A stretch of 46,347 nucleotides of DNA from Mesohalobacter salilacus (GTDB taxonomy: Bacteria > Bacteroidota > Bacteroidia > Flavobacteriales > Flavobacteriaceae): positions 1-46,347 of the forward strand of contig RRZV01000065.1 of assembly GCA_003931895.1 (NCBI GenBank). Reading direction: 5' to 3'. A model generated the notes under the pieces. That model worked only from the letters and a program-made list of their open reading frames with translations. It made no database searches and was not told the origin of the DNA. This document shows positions 33,130-39,672 of the stretch, in pieces; within the stretch, counting starts at the first letter, position 1, and the number at the start of each line of letters is the position of its first letter. The translations under genes were made by a program, and so were the position numbers.

Positions 33130-35091
33130 ATGAAATATATTTTTACTTTATTATTGAGTTTTTGCTTTTTAAACCTCATTGCTCAAAACCCTACAATCAA
33201 TGAACTTGATGCCGATACAGACGGCGTTGATACTAAAGAATTTATTGAAATTAAAACCGATAATCCATTTTCACCTTTAGATGGTTATCTGCTTGTCTTG
33301 TTTAATGGGTCGAGTAGTGGTGGCGATTTGAGTTATTTTAACCTTGATTTAGATGGATTTACAACTGATATCAACGGACTTTTTGTTTTAGGCGCTTCTG
33401 AAGTTTCGCCTATACCTGATTTTGAATTACAATTAAATACTATACAAAATGGTGCTGATGCTGTGGCAATTTATCAAGCTAACGAATCTGATATGCCTAT
33501 TGGCACTTTAGCCACAACCACAAATTTAGTCGATGCTTTGGTTTATGGCACTAACGATGCTGATGATACGGGTTTACTTAACTTATTAGGACTACAACAA
33601 CAAATTGATGAAAGCGCAAATGGCAATAAAGACTTTGAATCGATTCAACGTGCAAATGACGGCAGTTGGTTTGTAGATACACCAACACCAAAACAACTCA
33701 ATGACGGTTCAGGTGTAATTCTTAATGGCATTACTATTTCTACTAATCAAGAGGTTTTTGATGAAGGAGAAACTGTTATAATTACATTAACTACAGAAGA
33801 TCCAGTAGTCAATGATATTACTTTTAACTTAGATTTAAACAATGGCGATTTTAATAATGCCGATTATACTGGAGATGCGTTTATAGACTTTCAAACTGGC
33901 GATACCACAGGTCAAACTCAAATCAATATTTTGGCCGATGGTGTAGCCGAAGAAGATGAATTTATGGAAATCAATATATCAAATCTTCCACCTGAATTTA
34001 TTTCAAATAATAATAATGTTAGCATAATTATCATTGACGCTGATTTTACCACCTCTAATTTTGGCTCACCGCTAAATCCTACATTTGATAATGTAGCAAG
34101 TAATGCACCAAGTGATTATTATGACAACCTAGACGGATTAGCAGGTAATGCGTTGATACAAGGTATTCAAAACTTAGTATCTGAAAATAGTGTTGTCAGA
34201 ACTCACACTTACACCGATATTATTGATATTTTAAAAGAAGCCGATCAAAATCCAGACAATAACAATCAAGTTTGGTTAGTTTACACCGAACAGCCTAGAG
34301 CAAAGTTTTTATTTCAAACCGGATCTTCAAGTATTGGTAAGTGGAATAGAGAACACACTTTTCCACGTTCAAGAGGTGGTTTTTCAAGTATTGAAGATGA
34401 TGATATAGCCGATGGTATTAATGTGTGGTGGGAAACCAACGCCGATTCACTAAGGCATGCCAATTCCGACGCTCATGGTTTACGTGCAGCTGACGCTGGT
34501 GAAAACTCTAGTCGAGGAAATCAACATTACGGACAGTATATTGGCCCACCATCAAATACAGGAAGCTTTAAAGGCGATGTCGCTCGTGGGGTTTTCTTTT
34601 TAGCTATACGTTACAACGACTTAGATGTTGTAAACGGTTTTCCATCAGTTACAGGTGAACTTGGCGATTTAGCAACCTTACTCAACTGGCATCAACAAGA
34701 TCCGCCAGATGATTTTGAAATGAATAGAAATAATGTCATATACAACTGGCAAAAAAACCGCAATCCATTTATTGATTTCCCTAATCTCGTCGATTTTATT
34801 TGGGGAACTGAATTTGGTAACCCTTGGAATCAAAATTTAAGCATAGATGAAAAAAGTATTGATGACATTGTTGTATTTCCAAATCCAGTCATAAACGAAA
34901 ACATACAAATTAAAGGCCTTAATCCATCAGAAACTTATCAGTTTAAGCTTCTTGATATTTCGGGTAAAACCATTTGGTCTAATTCTCAACAAGGAAATTC
35001 TGAGATACCTATTACGGTCAAGTCTGGTCTTTATTTTCTGAGTATTTCTGATACGAAATCAACACAGGTTGAGCGAATTATTGTGAGGTGA
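33130..35091 (+). CDS. Secreted endonuclease I with lamin-tail and Calx-beta-like domains and T9SS sorting signal
   Basis: 653 residues from the ATG at 33130 (an in-frame TTG at 33112 would only lengthen the signal peptide). Order: signal peptide 1-19; lamin-tail-like domain about 20-190 (INELDADTDGVDTKEFIEI); Calx-beta-like domain about 198-303; endonuclease I (EndA/NucM) domain about 328-560 with the metal-site motif WNREHTFPRS (405-414); C-terminal type IX secretion sorting domain from about 578 (VVFPNPV... ending LYFLSISDTK and VERIIVR). It probably degrades extracellular DNA for phosphate and nucleosides. A TAGTTTTG box lies at 33107-33114. Its last 25 bp are part of the 44-bp direct repeat copied at 42327. 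Confidence 0.95.
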   Translation: MKYIFTLLLSFCFLNLIAQNPTINELDADTDGVDTKEFIEIKTDNPFSPLDGYLLVLFNGSSSGGDLSYFNLDLDGFTTDINGLFVLGASEVSPIPDFELQLNTIQNGADAVAIYQANESDMPIGTLATTTNLVDALVYGTNDADDTGLLNLLGLQQQIDESANGNKDFESIQRANDGSWFVDTPTPKQLNDGSGVILNGITISTNQEVFDEGETVIITLTTEDPVVNDITFNLDLNNGDFNNADYTGDAFIDFQTGDTTGQTQINILADGVAEEDEFMEINISNLPPEFISNNNNVSIIIIDADFTTSNFGSPLNPTFDNVASNAPSDYYDNLDGLAGNALIQGIQNLVSENSVVRTHTYTDIIDILKEADQNPDNNNQVWLVYTEQPRAKFLFQTGSSSIGKWNREHTFPRSRGGFSSIEDDDIADGINVWWETNADSLRHANSDAHGLRAADAGENSSRGNQHYGQYIGPPSNTGSFKGDVARGVFFLAIRYNDLDVVNGFPSVTGELGDLATLLNWHQQDPPDDFEMNRNNVIYNWQKNRNPFIDFPNLVDFIWGTEFGNPWNQNLSIDEKSIDDIVVFPNPVINENIQIKGLNPSETYQFKLLDISGKTIWSNSQQGNSEIPITVKSGLYFLSISDTKSTQVERIIVR

Positions 35092-35110
35092 TAGATTCTG
35101 ATTCTGACCC
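35067..35110. repeat. 44-bp direct repeat, left copy
   Basis: It covers the last 25 bp of the endonuclease gene, including the stop, and the next 19 bp. Identical to 42327-42370 at all 44 positions, with mismatches directly outside on both sides. Confidence 0.95.
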
Positions 35111-35160
35111 CGATGGCGCTTGACTTTGACGAGTGCTAAAGTGCTAAAAATCATATTATT

Positions 35161-35255
35161 TTACCAAACCATAAACCCAGCATCATTAAATTATAAAAAG
35201 AATGATTGTCTTGAAAACTTCTAGCACTAGAATATTTCCAATCCAAAAATAGATT
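35161..35255 (-). pseudogene. RAYT transposase 3'-end remnant
   Basis: The translation gives KYSSARSFQDNHS and, after a one-base frame change, DDAGFMVW-stop, matching KYSSARNFQDDHS...DDAGFMGW-stop of the RAYT fragment at 36364-36708. The flanking GAGTGCTAAA..TCATATT is shared too. It lies at the inner edge of the left direct repeat; the RAYT N-terminus is at the inner side of the right one. Confidence 0.85.
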
Positions 35256-35282
35256 GACTATAACCTTACACAAAACTAATAT

Positions 35283-35310
35283 GGCACGGACTACAAGTCC
35301 ACACTATCGG
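35283..35310. repeat. REP-like hairpin (GGACT-ACA-AGTCC type)
   Basis: GGACT/AGTCC with a 3-nt loop (35288-35300) followed by CTATCGGG. Related forms are GGATTGCAAGTCTGC near 36271 and GGACTGCAAGTC at 39649-39660. It lies just downstream of the ParE toxin gene and could also stop its transcript. Confidence 0.55.
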
Positions 35311-35335
35311 GATTATTTTTGTGCGGTTGGGTTGT

Positions 35336-35638
35336 TTAGTATTCTAATGGACTTCTTTTAATATGTCGAACCCTCACAATAACAATTTCTTTTTCCTTTA
35401 CCTGATAGGCTACTCTTAAACTATATTTCTCAAAGGCTCTAATATCACCTTTATTGTTTTTACGGTATTTGTCTAAAGGATAACGTGTTGGTACTTTTGA
35501 GAGTGTTTTGGTAATTCCTAATATTTCAGACTTTACTTTTTTAGCTGATTTTAAGGAGTCTTCTTTGATGTAATTGTAGTGTTTTTCTAAAGCTTTTTGA
35601 GCTGTTTTACTCCAAACCACCTTTAATTCTTCTACCAT
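35336..35638 (-). CDS. RelE/ParE-family toxin
   Basis: 100 residues with the ParE fold pattern: an early VVWSKTAQKALEKHYNYI helix, SAKKVKSEILGITKTLSKVPTRYPLD, then FEKYSLRVAYQVKEKEIVIV and RVRHIKRSPLEY. The C-terminal Arg/His-rich strand is typical. Such toxins inhibit gyrase or cleave mRNA and are neutralised by a co-encoded antitoxin. The start overlaps the antitoxin stop by 7 bp, the usual layout of antitoxin then toxin. It sits near the left edge of the island and may help to maintain it. Confidence 0.9.
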   Translation of the reverse strand: MVEELKVVWSKTAQKALEKHYNYIKEDSLKSAKKVKSEILGITKTLSKVPTRYPLDKYRKNNKGDIRAFEKYSLRVAYQVKEKEIVIVRVRHIKRSPLEY

Positions 35639-35862
35639 TCTTTGGCCATTTTTTCTACTTCTTCTTGTGTATAAAATTCGCCTCTCTCAACTTCGGCAAT
35701 AGCCTGATCAATCTCTTTATTATATTGTTCTATTGTATCTCGCTCTAAAACTTCTTCTTCGCTGTAGGATGATGCCATAGCTTTTACCAGTTTTAAAAAC
35801 CGATAATCTGCTTTGTTCTTAATATACTCTAATACGCTTTGTCTTAAATCTAATGCTTCCAT
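35632..35862 (-). CDS. Antitoxin of the ParE-type module
   Basis: 76 residues, acidic and helical: MEALDLRQSVLEYIKNKADY, then AMASSYSEEEVLERDTIEQY and EIDQAIAEVERGEFYTQEEV. The last motif (E-x-x-x-G-x-x-x-T-x-E-E) is common in antitoxins paired with ParE/RelE toxins in Bacteroidota. The expected role is to bind and mask the toxin and repress the operon through its N-terminus. First gene of the pair. No operator palindrome was recognised upstream. Confidence 0.88.
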   Translation of the reverse strand: MEALDLRQSVLEYIKNKADYRFLKLVKAMASSYSEEEVLERDTIEQYNKEIDQAIAEVERGEFYTQEEVEKMAKEW

Positions 35863-35902
35863 AACTCAAAAAATTTATACCGTAAAATTACAAATAATCT
35901 TC

Positions 35903-36088
35903 TTAACTAAACGGATGAAAATTATTAATCGTATCATGCAGGCTTTCTAAATCGTCTTGCTGGCATCTATCAGTAGAACTGATGTATTTGTGTCCTGCTA
36001 AGTATTGGCTTCTTCGTAGTCTGTGAATTTTTAACCAATGAACAATCACACTTGTTTGTATCTGCTTTACTGGTTTAACCCAATCCCT
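35903..36088 (-). pseudogene. C-terminal tail of a tyrosine recombinase, catalytic Tyr changed to Cys
   Basis: An open frame of 61 codons whose translation includes QTSVIVHWLKIHRLRRSQYL and AGHKYISSTDRCQQDD, ending NNFHPFS-stop. It matches the last 60 residues of Bacteroidota tyrosine recombinases (V-I-x-x-W-L-K...A-G-H-x-Y-x-S-S-T-E-x-Y). The second catalytic His is present in A-G-H; the nucleophile position reads Cys. Upstream the frame is closed by TAA, so the N-terminal region is gone. It may be what is left of the integrase that moved the island. Confidence 0.8.
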
Positions 36089-36207
36089 TTATCTATAGGC
36101 GTTGTTCCATCTCCTGTGCTGAACCAAGCCGAAGCATTGGAACATTTTCCCGCCTGATCGGACGGGCAAGTGTCGCAGTTTTCCCGAGTTGTAAAGACTA
36201 CAAAACA
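36083..36207. repeat. Dispersed island repeat, copy 1 (copy 2 at 37925-38015)
   Basis: Shared words in the same order: CCCTTTATC, AGGCGTTGT, GGAACA, GTCGC, TTTTCCCGAGTTGTAA and a GTAGTC/AGACTAC end. Copy 1 is longer by two blocks, one being an imperfect 18-bp palindrome (36149-36166, CCCGCCTGATCGGACGGG). Non-coding as far as I can see. Confidence 0.7.
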
Positions 36208-36231
36208 AAAAAAACTTATGCCTCATAAAAC

Positions 36232-36257
36232 AAAAAAAACACCTAATCTCTTAAGTG
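36232..36257 (-). terminator. Rho-independent terminator on the minus strand
   Basis: Minus-strand CACTTAA - GAGA - TTAGGTG (7 pairs, one G-U) followed by eight T residues. It is related to the elements at 37880 and 39583, and lies after the RAYT pieces. Confidence 0.75.
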
Positions 36258-36312
36258 GCTATACTTGGCACGGATTGCAAGTCTGCAATATCTTGTTTTT
36301 TTGGTTTGTATA

Positions 36313-36340
36313 GCACTCGTTGCAAACGAGCACTAGCGGG
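36313..36340. repeat. REP-like hairpin, copy A
   Basis: CTCGTT - GCA - AACGAG (36316-36330) followed by CACTAGCGGG. Two close relatives lie at 37067-37094 and 42299-42326. All three are next to RAYT gene ends, as expected for REP sequences mobilised by RAYT. Confidence 0.75.
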
Positions 36341-36741
36341 GGAGTGCTAAAACTCATATTTTTTTACCAACCCATAAACCCAGCATCATCTATTTTTAAA
36401 ACAGAATGATCATCTTGAAAGTTTCTAGCACTAGAATATTTGCAATCTATTGGGTTTGTGACAAAACCACTTTTTACCGGATTGGCATGAATATAATCTA
36501 TTTTTTGTTTGATGACCTTGTCGCTCCATAATTCAACGGGCTTGTTGTGATGTTGCCAAAATTGGTAAGTATTGACATTACTTTTCTTTTGTCCTGCACG
36601 TTTAAACATATAAAGCAACCATTCTTTTCTGCTTTCTTGTGAATTATTCTCAATAGCTTGTATGACTTTTTTTGATGTAAATTTCTTATAATCTCGTAAA
36701 AGCTCCATAGGCTGGTCTTTTGCTGACCTAAAAATGAACTA

Positions 36742-36893
36742 CCCCGAGGCAGAGCCATCAGGGTATCTAATAAGAATAATTTTTAATATTTCGACGCTGA
36801 GCGTCAGGGTATTGAATCCAAAATCCCGCTGAAATAGCGGGATTAGTTCAACTAACAACTTTGAATTAATAGCTTCGCTATTTTTCAAAGTTG
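36742..36893. mobile_element. About 150-bp hairpin-rich insertion within the RAYT gene
   Basis: It contains four inverted repeats in a row: TACCCCGAGGC..ATCAGGGTA (about 36751), GACGC-TGA-GCGTC (36793-36805), AATCCCGCT-GAAAT-AGCGGGATT (36822-36844) and CAACTTTGA..AATAGC-TTC-GCTATT..TCAAAGTTG (about 36857-36894). The RAYT coding sequence resumes on both sides, with CATTTT at each junction. Confidence 0.75.
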
Positions 36894-37066
36894 AGTTTCA
36901 CTAATAAAATGGCAGTGGCTTGGCATAAAGCAATAACAATACAATTCCATGCCTTTGTGTTCTCTACAGTAATCTATACTACTTGCTAATATTTTCAAAT
37001 ACTTATGCCTTATAAAAACATCTATCCAATATACTGTAGCAAAACTAACAAAGTATAACACTCTTT

Positions 37067-37094
37067 GGACTCGTTGTAAACGAGCGCTAGCGGG
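37067..37094. repeat. REP-like hairpin, copy B
   Basis: CTCGTT - GTA - AACGAG (37070-37084) followed by CGCTAGCGGGG. It directly abuts the start of RAYT homology in the split gene. Confidence 0.75.
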
Positions 37095-37127
37095 GTTCCA
37101 AAACCCAGCCATTGAAGATAAATATTA

Positions 37128-37298
37128 TTAGCTGTAGTGTTCAGTCATCCATTGTTTAGGTAAACCAGTACTTTTCAACATTTTATTTGCTTTATCTTGT
37201 TTTTCAGGAAACTGTATTCTTTCATCAAATTCGTTTAATCTTTTGTCAATACTTACTATTGGTATTTTCCTTTTTTTTAATTCGTCGGTAATCTTCAT
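37128..37298 (-). CDS. 56-residue partner of the DUF6934 protein
   Basis: A small gene, ATG at 37298 and TAA at 37128: MKITDELKKRKIPIVSIDKR, then NEFDERIQFPEKQDKANKML, and an end GLPKQWMTEHYS. It is charged and probably helical. It lies 29 bp after the DUF6934 gene on the same strand. Similar short ORFs seem to accompany DUF6934 genes in other Bacteroidota (recollection, not checked). The layout of a small charged protein plus a 150-residue protein resembles toxin-antitoxin modules, but no toxicity is known. Confidence 0.65.
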   Translation of the reverse strand: MKITDELKKRKIPIVSIDKRLNEFDERIQFPEKQDKANKMLKSTGLPKQWMTEHYS

Positions 37299-37327
37299 GA
37301 TTTTAATATTTATATAAAGTTACAAAT

Positions 37328-37771
37328 TTATTTTTTTCTACGAATCAAAAACCCTTGATATTCAACATCCTTTTGAAAATCTTCCCATTCACCATTTATT
37401 TCACCTAAGATTTCAAAATCAGCAATTACTTCATCTATAAATTTTGTAATTCCAATACGATAAAGTCTTGTTCTCGATTTTGTACTTCCAGTAGCATAAA
37501 TTAATGCATTAGGATATTTGTCTGTAAAGGCATATACTGTTGCTACTACCGTTGCCAAAACTTTTTTGCTATCACCATTATTTGAAATAACTTTATCATT
37601 TATATCACCTGTAAGTTTATCTTTATCACCAAAGGCAAGATTATAAAGTCCATTTAAGTTTGTTGGTTGAAATCTTACAAGTTTATGAATCAGTCCTTTT
37701 TCACCCTCGCTTGTAAATTCAAAAGTTGTCATTTTTTCACTTGATGACAGCGGGTATTTAGGTAAGTTCAT
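37328..37771 (-). CDS. DUF6934 family protein
   Basis: 147 residues. Core features are TTFEFTSEGEKGLIHKLVRF, YNLAFGDKDKLTGDINDKVI, SNNGDSKKVLATVVATVYAF and YATGSTKSRTRLYRIGITKF, which match the DUF6934 family of Bacteroidota. The G-S-T-x-S-R-T-R-L-Y motif is the most conserved part and could bind nucleic acid or nucleotide, which is inference. Length is normal. First gene of a two-gene unit with the 56-residue partner, within the island, and preceded by the minus-strand terminator at 37880. Families with this genome distribution are often toxin-antitoxin or defence related. Confidence 0.8.
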   Translation of the reverse strand: MNLPKYPLSSSEKMTTFEFTSEGEKGLIHKLVRFQPTNLNGLYNLAFGDKDKLTGDINDKVISNNGDSKKVLATVVATVYAFTDKYPNALIYATGSTKSRTRLYRIGITKFIDEVIADFEILGEINGEWEDFQKDVEYQGFLIRRKK

Positions 37772-37879
37772 TTCATGAATTTTTTATAATGCAATTTGCG
37801 TTTTTTACTTTCACATCACAGCTAACTTGTAAATATAGCAATTTTAAATAATTGATGCTTTTGTTAGAGACTATTACAC

Positions 37880-37910
37880 AAAAAACCACCCGAAATCAAA
37901 CTTGAGTGGC
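37880..37910 (-). terminator. Rho-independent terminator after the Rhs tip / membrane protein pair
   Basis: Minus-strand CCACTC / GGGTGG stem (one G-U pair), 12-nt loop, then six T residues. The surrounding 75 bp (37829-37905) are repeated at 39527-39605, again after an Rhs-associated gene. Confidence 0.7.
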
Positions 37911-38055
37911 TCATACCTTCATAACCAAAAAACCCTTTATCCGCAGGCGTTGTCCCAAATTTGGAACACTTTTGTCGCGTTTTTCCCGAGTTGTAACTGG
38001 CTTTGTAGTCTTATAATCTAAGCACTTTTACTGTGTTTTTTCTAATTTGCATTAA

Positions 38056-38433
38056 TTAGTTTTTACACCCTGGAAACTTTTCCCATACTTTACCTTTATC
38101 TGATTTTGATAGCTTACAACCACACATTAATTCTGAAAATTCGATATCTTCATTAAACTTTGCCAAATATATATCTCCAATATTCATATTATTTAATTCA
38201 GATGAACCACAAACCTCTTTCTCTTTATATTGTTTGTTAATGTATTTAAAAACAAAATCTGCTGAACTTATCCTGCCATATCTTATTTTTGAAATGGTAA
38301 CTGCTATATAAATATGATTCTCATCAAGATGATCTTCACTAATTTTTCTTTCAATGAATTTATAAATAGCGTATGATATAAATATTATAATAAGTGAAAT
38401 GAAAAATATTTCTTTTTTTCTTTTAGCAGTCAT
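38056..38433 (-). CDS. Membrane-anchored candidate immunity protein for the upstream Rhs tip
   Basis: 125 residues from the ATG at 38433 (an ATG at 38445 adds MIVV). One membrane helix, IFFISLIIIFISYAIYKFIE, lies near residues 8-27; the rest is an outward domain with DENHIYIAVTISKIRYGRIS and two Cys-containing segments (KEVCGSS and ELMCGCKLSK, plus a final PGCKN). I do not recognise the family. It overlaps the stop of the Rhs tip gene by 11 bp (ATGACTGCTAA), the usual position of the immunity gene in Rhs/polymorphic toxin loci. The assignment as immunity protein rests on position only. Confidence 0.6.
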   Translation of the reverse strand: MTAKRKKEIFFISLIIIFISYAIYKFIERKISEDHLDENHIYIAVTISKIRYGRISSADFVFKYINKQYKEKEVCGSSELNNMNIGDIYLAKFNEDIEFSELMCGCKLSKSDKGKVWEKFPGCKN

Positions 38434-39265
38434 CACCACAATCATTTTGAGTATTATCTTTAGAGATATTTTCTTTTTTCATTTGTTCATTTACAGCCTT
38501 TTCTGTTGTAGAAATTACACTTTCGTATATTACATCAAAAAGTACTTTAGCATTTTTGTCTAAATCCTTTGTATCTATTAGAGATGTATTTTTTAACTCA
38601 ATACCTTTAGCTATCAAACCTGTTGTTAAATCAATAGCAACATCTCTATCTTCCTTGTTTATTCCGACAATGAGCATCTTACCTTCAGATAAATTAAAAT
38701 CAACAAAACCTCCAACAACCTCACCAGCTCCATTAATCAATACCCCATCGAACATTACATCGGCTACATCAACATCACCTGTAATTGCCATTTGAGTACT
38801 AGCACTAATAATCATTTTTGTAGCTATCACTTCACCACTAGCTGTCGTAAATACAAGAGGAGCTATTTCAACGGCTATTGGTGCAAAAAGCATAGCTCCT
38901 GCTGCTCCAGCCAAGTATTTTGCACCTGTCTCTAATTCATGAGTAGCTTCTTCTACTCTTTTTATTGCTTTATCTTGTTGCTCTTTAAATTCCGTCATTT
39001 GCTTAGTAGTACCCCCTGGAAAAGCAGGATCAACTTTGTCTATCCCTGACCATTTCCCGAACCAATCTGTTAAAAAATGGAATTCACTTCTTAAGTCAAA
39101 TTTTTCTTCCTCTTCATTAGCATTTAAATTGTCTAAATTTTCTAGACCTTCTAATTCAATTGAATGGATTACTTGATTTGCAGAAAACTGATAAGATGAA
39201 TAAAAAGGATATTCCCTAAACAACGGATCCACAGCAAAGAACCTCCCCAATCTCGGATCATGCAT
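38423..39265 (-). CDS. Rhs C-terminal tip (orphan), putative toxin
   Basis: 280 codons from MHDPRLGRFFAVDPLFREYP, which is the end of the Rhs repeat-associated core (R-M-H-D-P-R-L-G-R-F-x-x-x-D-P-L). After SSYQFSANQVIHSIELEGLE comes the variable tip: an acidic linker, a helical stretch with EFKEQQDKAIKRVEEATHEL, a hydrophobic segment YLAGAAGAMLFAPIAVEIAP that could insert in membranes, and an Asp/Lys-rich end. The listed Met lies inside the core; the real upstream part (39266-39440) is broken by short insertions. It could act as a reservoir cassette for recombination with a complete Rhs gene. Toxin activity is inferred. Confidence 0.75.
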   Translation of the reverse strand: MHDPRLGRFFAVDPLFREYPFYSSYQFSANQVIHSIELEGLENLDNLNANEEEEKFDLRSEFHFLTDWFGKWSGIDKVDPAFPGGTTKQMTEFKEQQDKAIKRVEEATHELETGAKYLAGAAGAMLFAPIAVEIAPLVFTTASGEVIATKMIISASTQMAITGDVDVADVMFDGVLINGAGEVVGGFVDFNLSEGKMLIVGINKEDRDVAIDLTTGLIAKGIELKNTSLIDTKDLDKNAKVLFDVIYESVISTTEKAVNEQMKKENISKDNTQNDCGDDC

Positions 39266-39333
39266 CCTAAATTTATAGTTTATAGAATTCCCTTCCCCTT
39301 TAATCTCGTCGTCTTTTTCTTGGCCTTGGAAGC

Positions 39334-39353
39334 CCTGCCTGCCGTCAGGCAGG
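39334..39353. repeat. 20-bp perfect palindromic insertion in an Rhs core
   Basis: CCTGCCTG-CCGT-CAGGCAGG. The sequence on each side aligns without gap to the paralogue at 41361-41392, so a 20-bp unit was inserted (or lost there); it shifts the reading frame. Confidence 0.88.
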
Positions 39354-39398
39354 CGTAACGGTAAGAATCTACACTACCATGACGGTTGGGTAGGAGCA

Positions 39399-39423
39399 CT
39401 TCGACTACGCTCAGTGCAGCGCA
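39399..39423. repeat. 25-bp insertion with CACTTCGACTACGCTCAGTG word
   Basis: Between GGGTAGGAGCA and TGCCATA, which are contiguous in the paralogue at 41407-41424. The inserted word, with short inverted ends CACT/AGTG, is of a type often dispersed in flavobacterial intergenic DNA. Confidence 0.85.
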
Positions 39424-39582
39424 TGCCATAGGAAAACTAATCTTATGCATTTTTTTGCCCGATTGCCTTTTTTTGATAGAGCCTTATTTCAGGTATTTTT
39501 AAAAGAACGTGTTATGTCTCTCTTAGACCTTGTAAATATAGTGATTTTAAATAATTGATGCTTTTGTAAGAGACTATTACAT

Positions 39583-39629
39583 AAAAAAAAACCACCTAAA
39601 CCTGTCCGCCTATGGAGGATTTGAGTGGC
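39583..39629 (-). terminator. Rho-independent terminator after the lipoprotein gene
   Basis: Minus-strand CCACTCAAATCC...GGTTTAGGTGG pairing, followed by nine T residues. The loop holds the palindrome-like TCCGCCTATGGAGGA, absent from the related terminator at 37880. Confidence 0.65.
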
Positions 39630-39672
39630 TTTATACTTTCTTAATCTCGGACTGCAAGTCAGTACGATTAGC

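Larger units (their letters stand above)
36364..37112 (-). pseudogene. REP-associated tyrosine transposase (RAYT), split
   Basis: Two pieces of one Y1-type transposase. The N-terminal piece (36885-37112) contains LYFVSFATVYWIDVFIRHKY and ELYCYCFMPSHCHFI, where H-C-H is the metal-binding H-x-H of the Y1 fold. The C-terminal piece (to 36364) contains FRSAKDQPMELLRDYKKFTS, YQFWQHHNKPVELWS and DYIHANPVKSGFV. About 150 bp of hairpin-rich DNA (36742-36893) separates them, breaking HFI/FRSAKD. The true N-terminus is also lost: the first residues derive from REP sequence. RAYTs move or maintain REP palindromes, and a REP-like hairpin stands at each end of the gene. Not functional. Confidence 0.88.
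39266..39440 (-). pseudogene. Broken Rhs core upstream of the orphan tip
   Basis: Read in pieces, the minus strand encodes LLPNRHGSVDSYRY, then, after a 20-bp palindrome, GFQGQEKDDEIKGEGNSINY and KFRMHDPR. This lines up with LLPNRHGSVDSYRYGFNGME of the Rhs ORF at 40373. A second, 25-bp insertion at 39399-39423 interrupts PYGM/LLPN, and one T is missing in CCTATGGC. Homology ends at about 39440. Confidence 0.88.

Noticed and set aside
35067-35110. Simple transposon target-site duplication
   Set aside because: 44 bp is far longer than usual duplications (2-14 bp), and no intact transposase is next to either copy.
36498-36758. Minus-strand 86-codon ORF
   Set aside because: Alternative frame of the RAYT C-terminal piece; the other frame has the conserved transposase residues.
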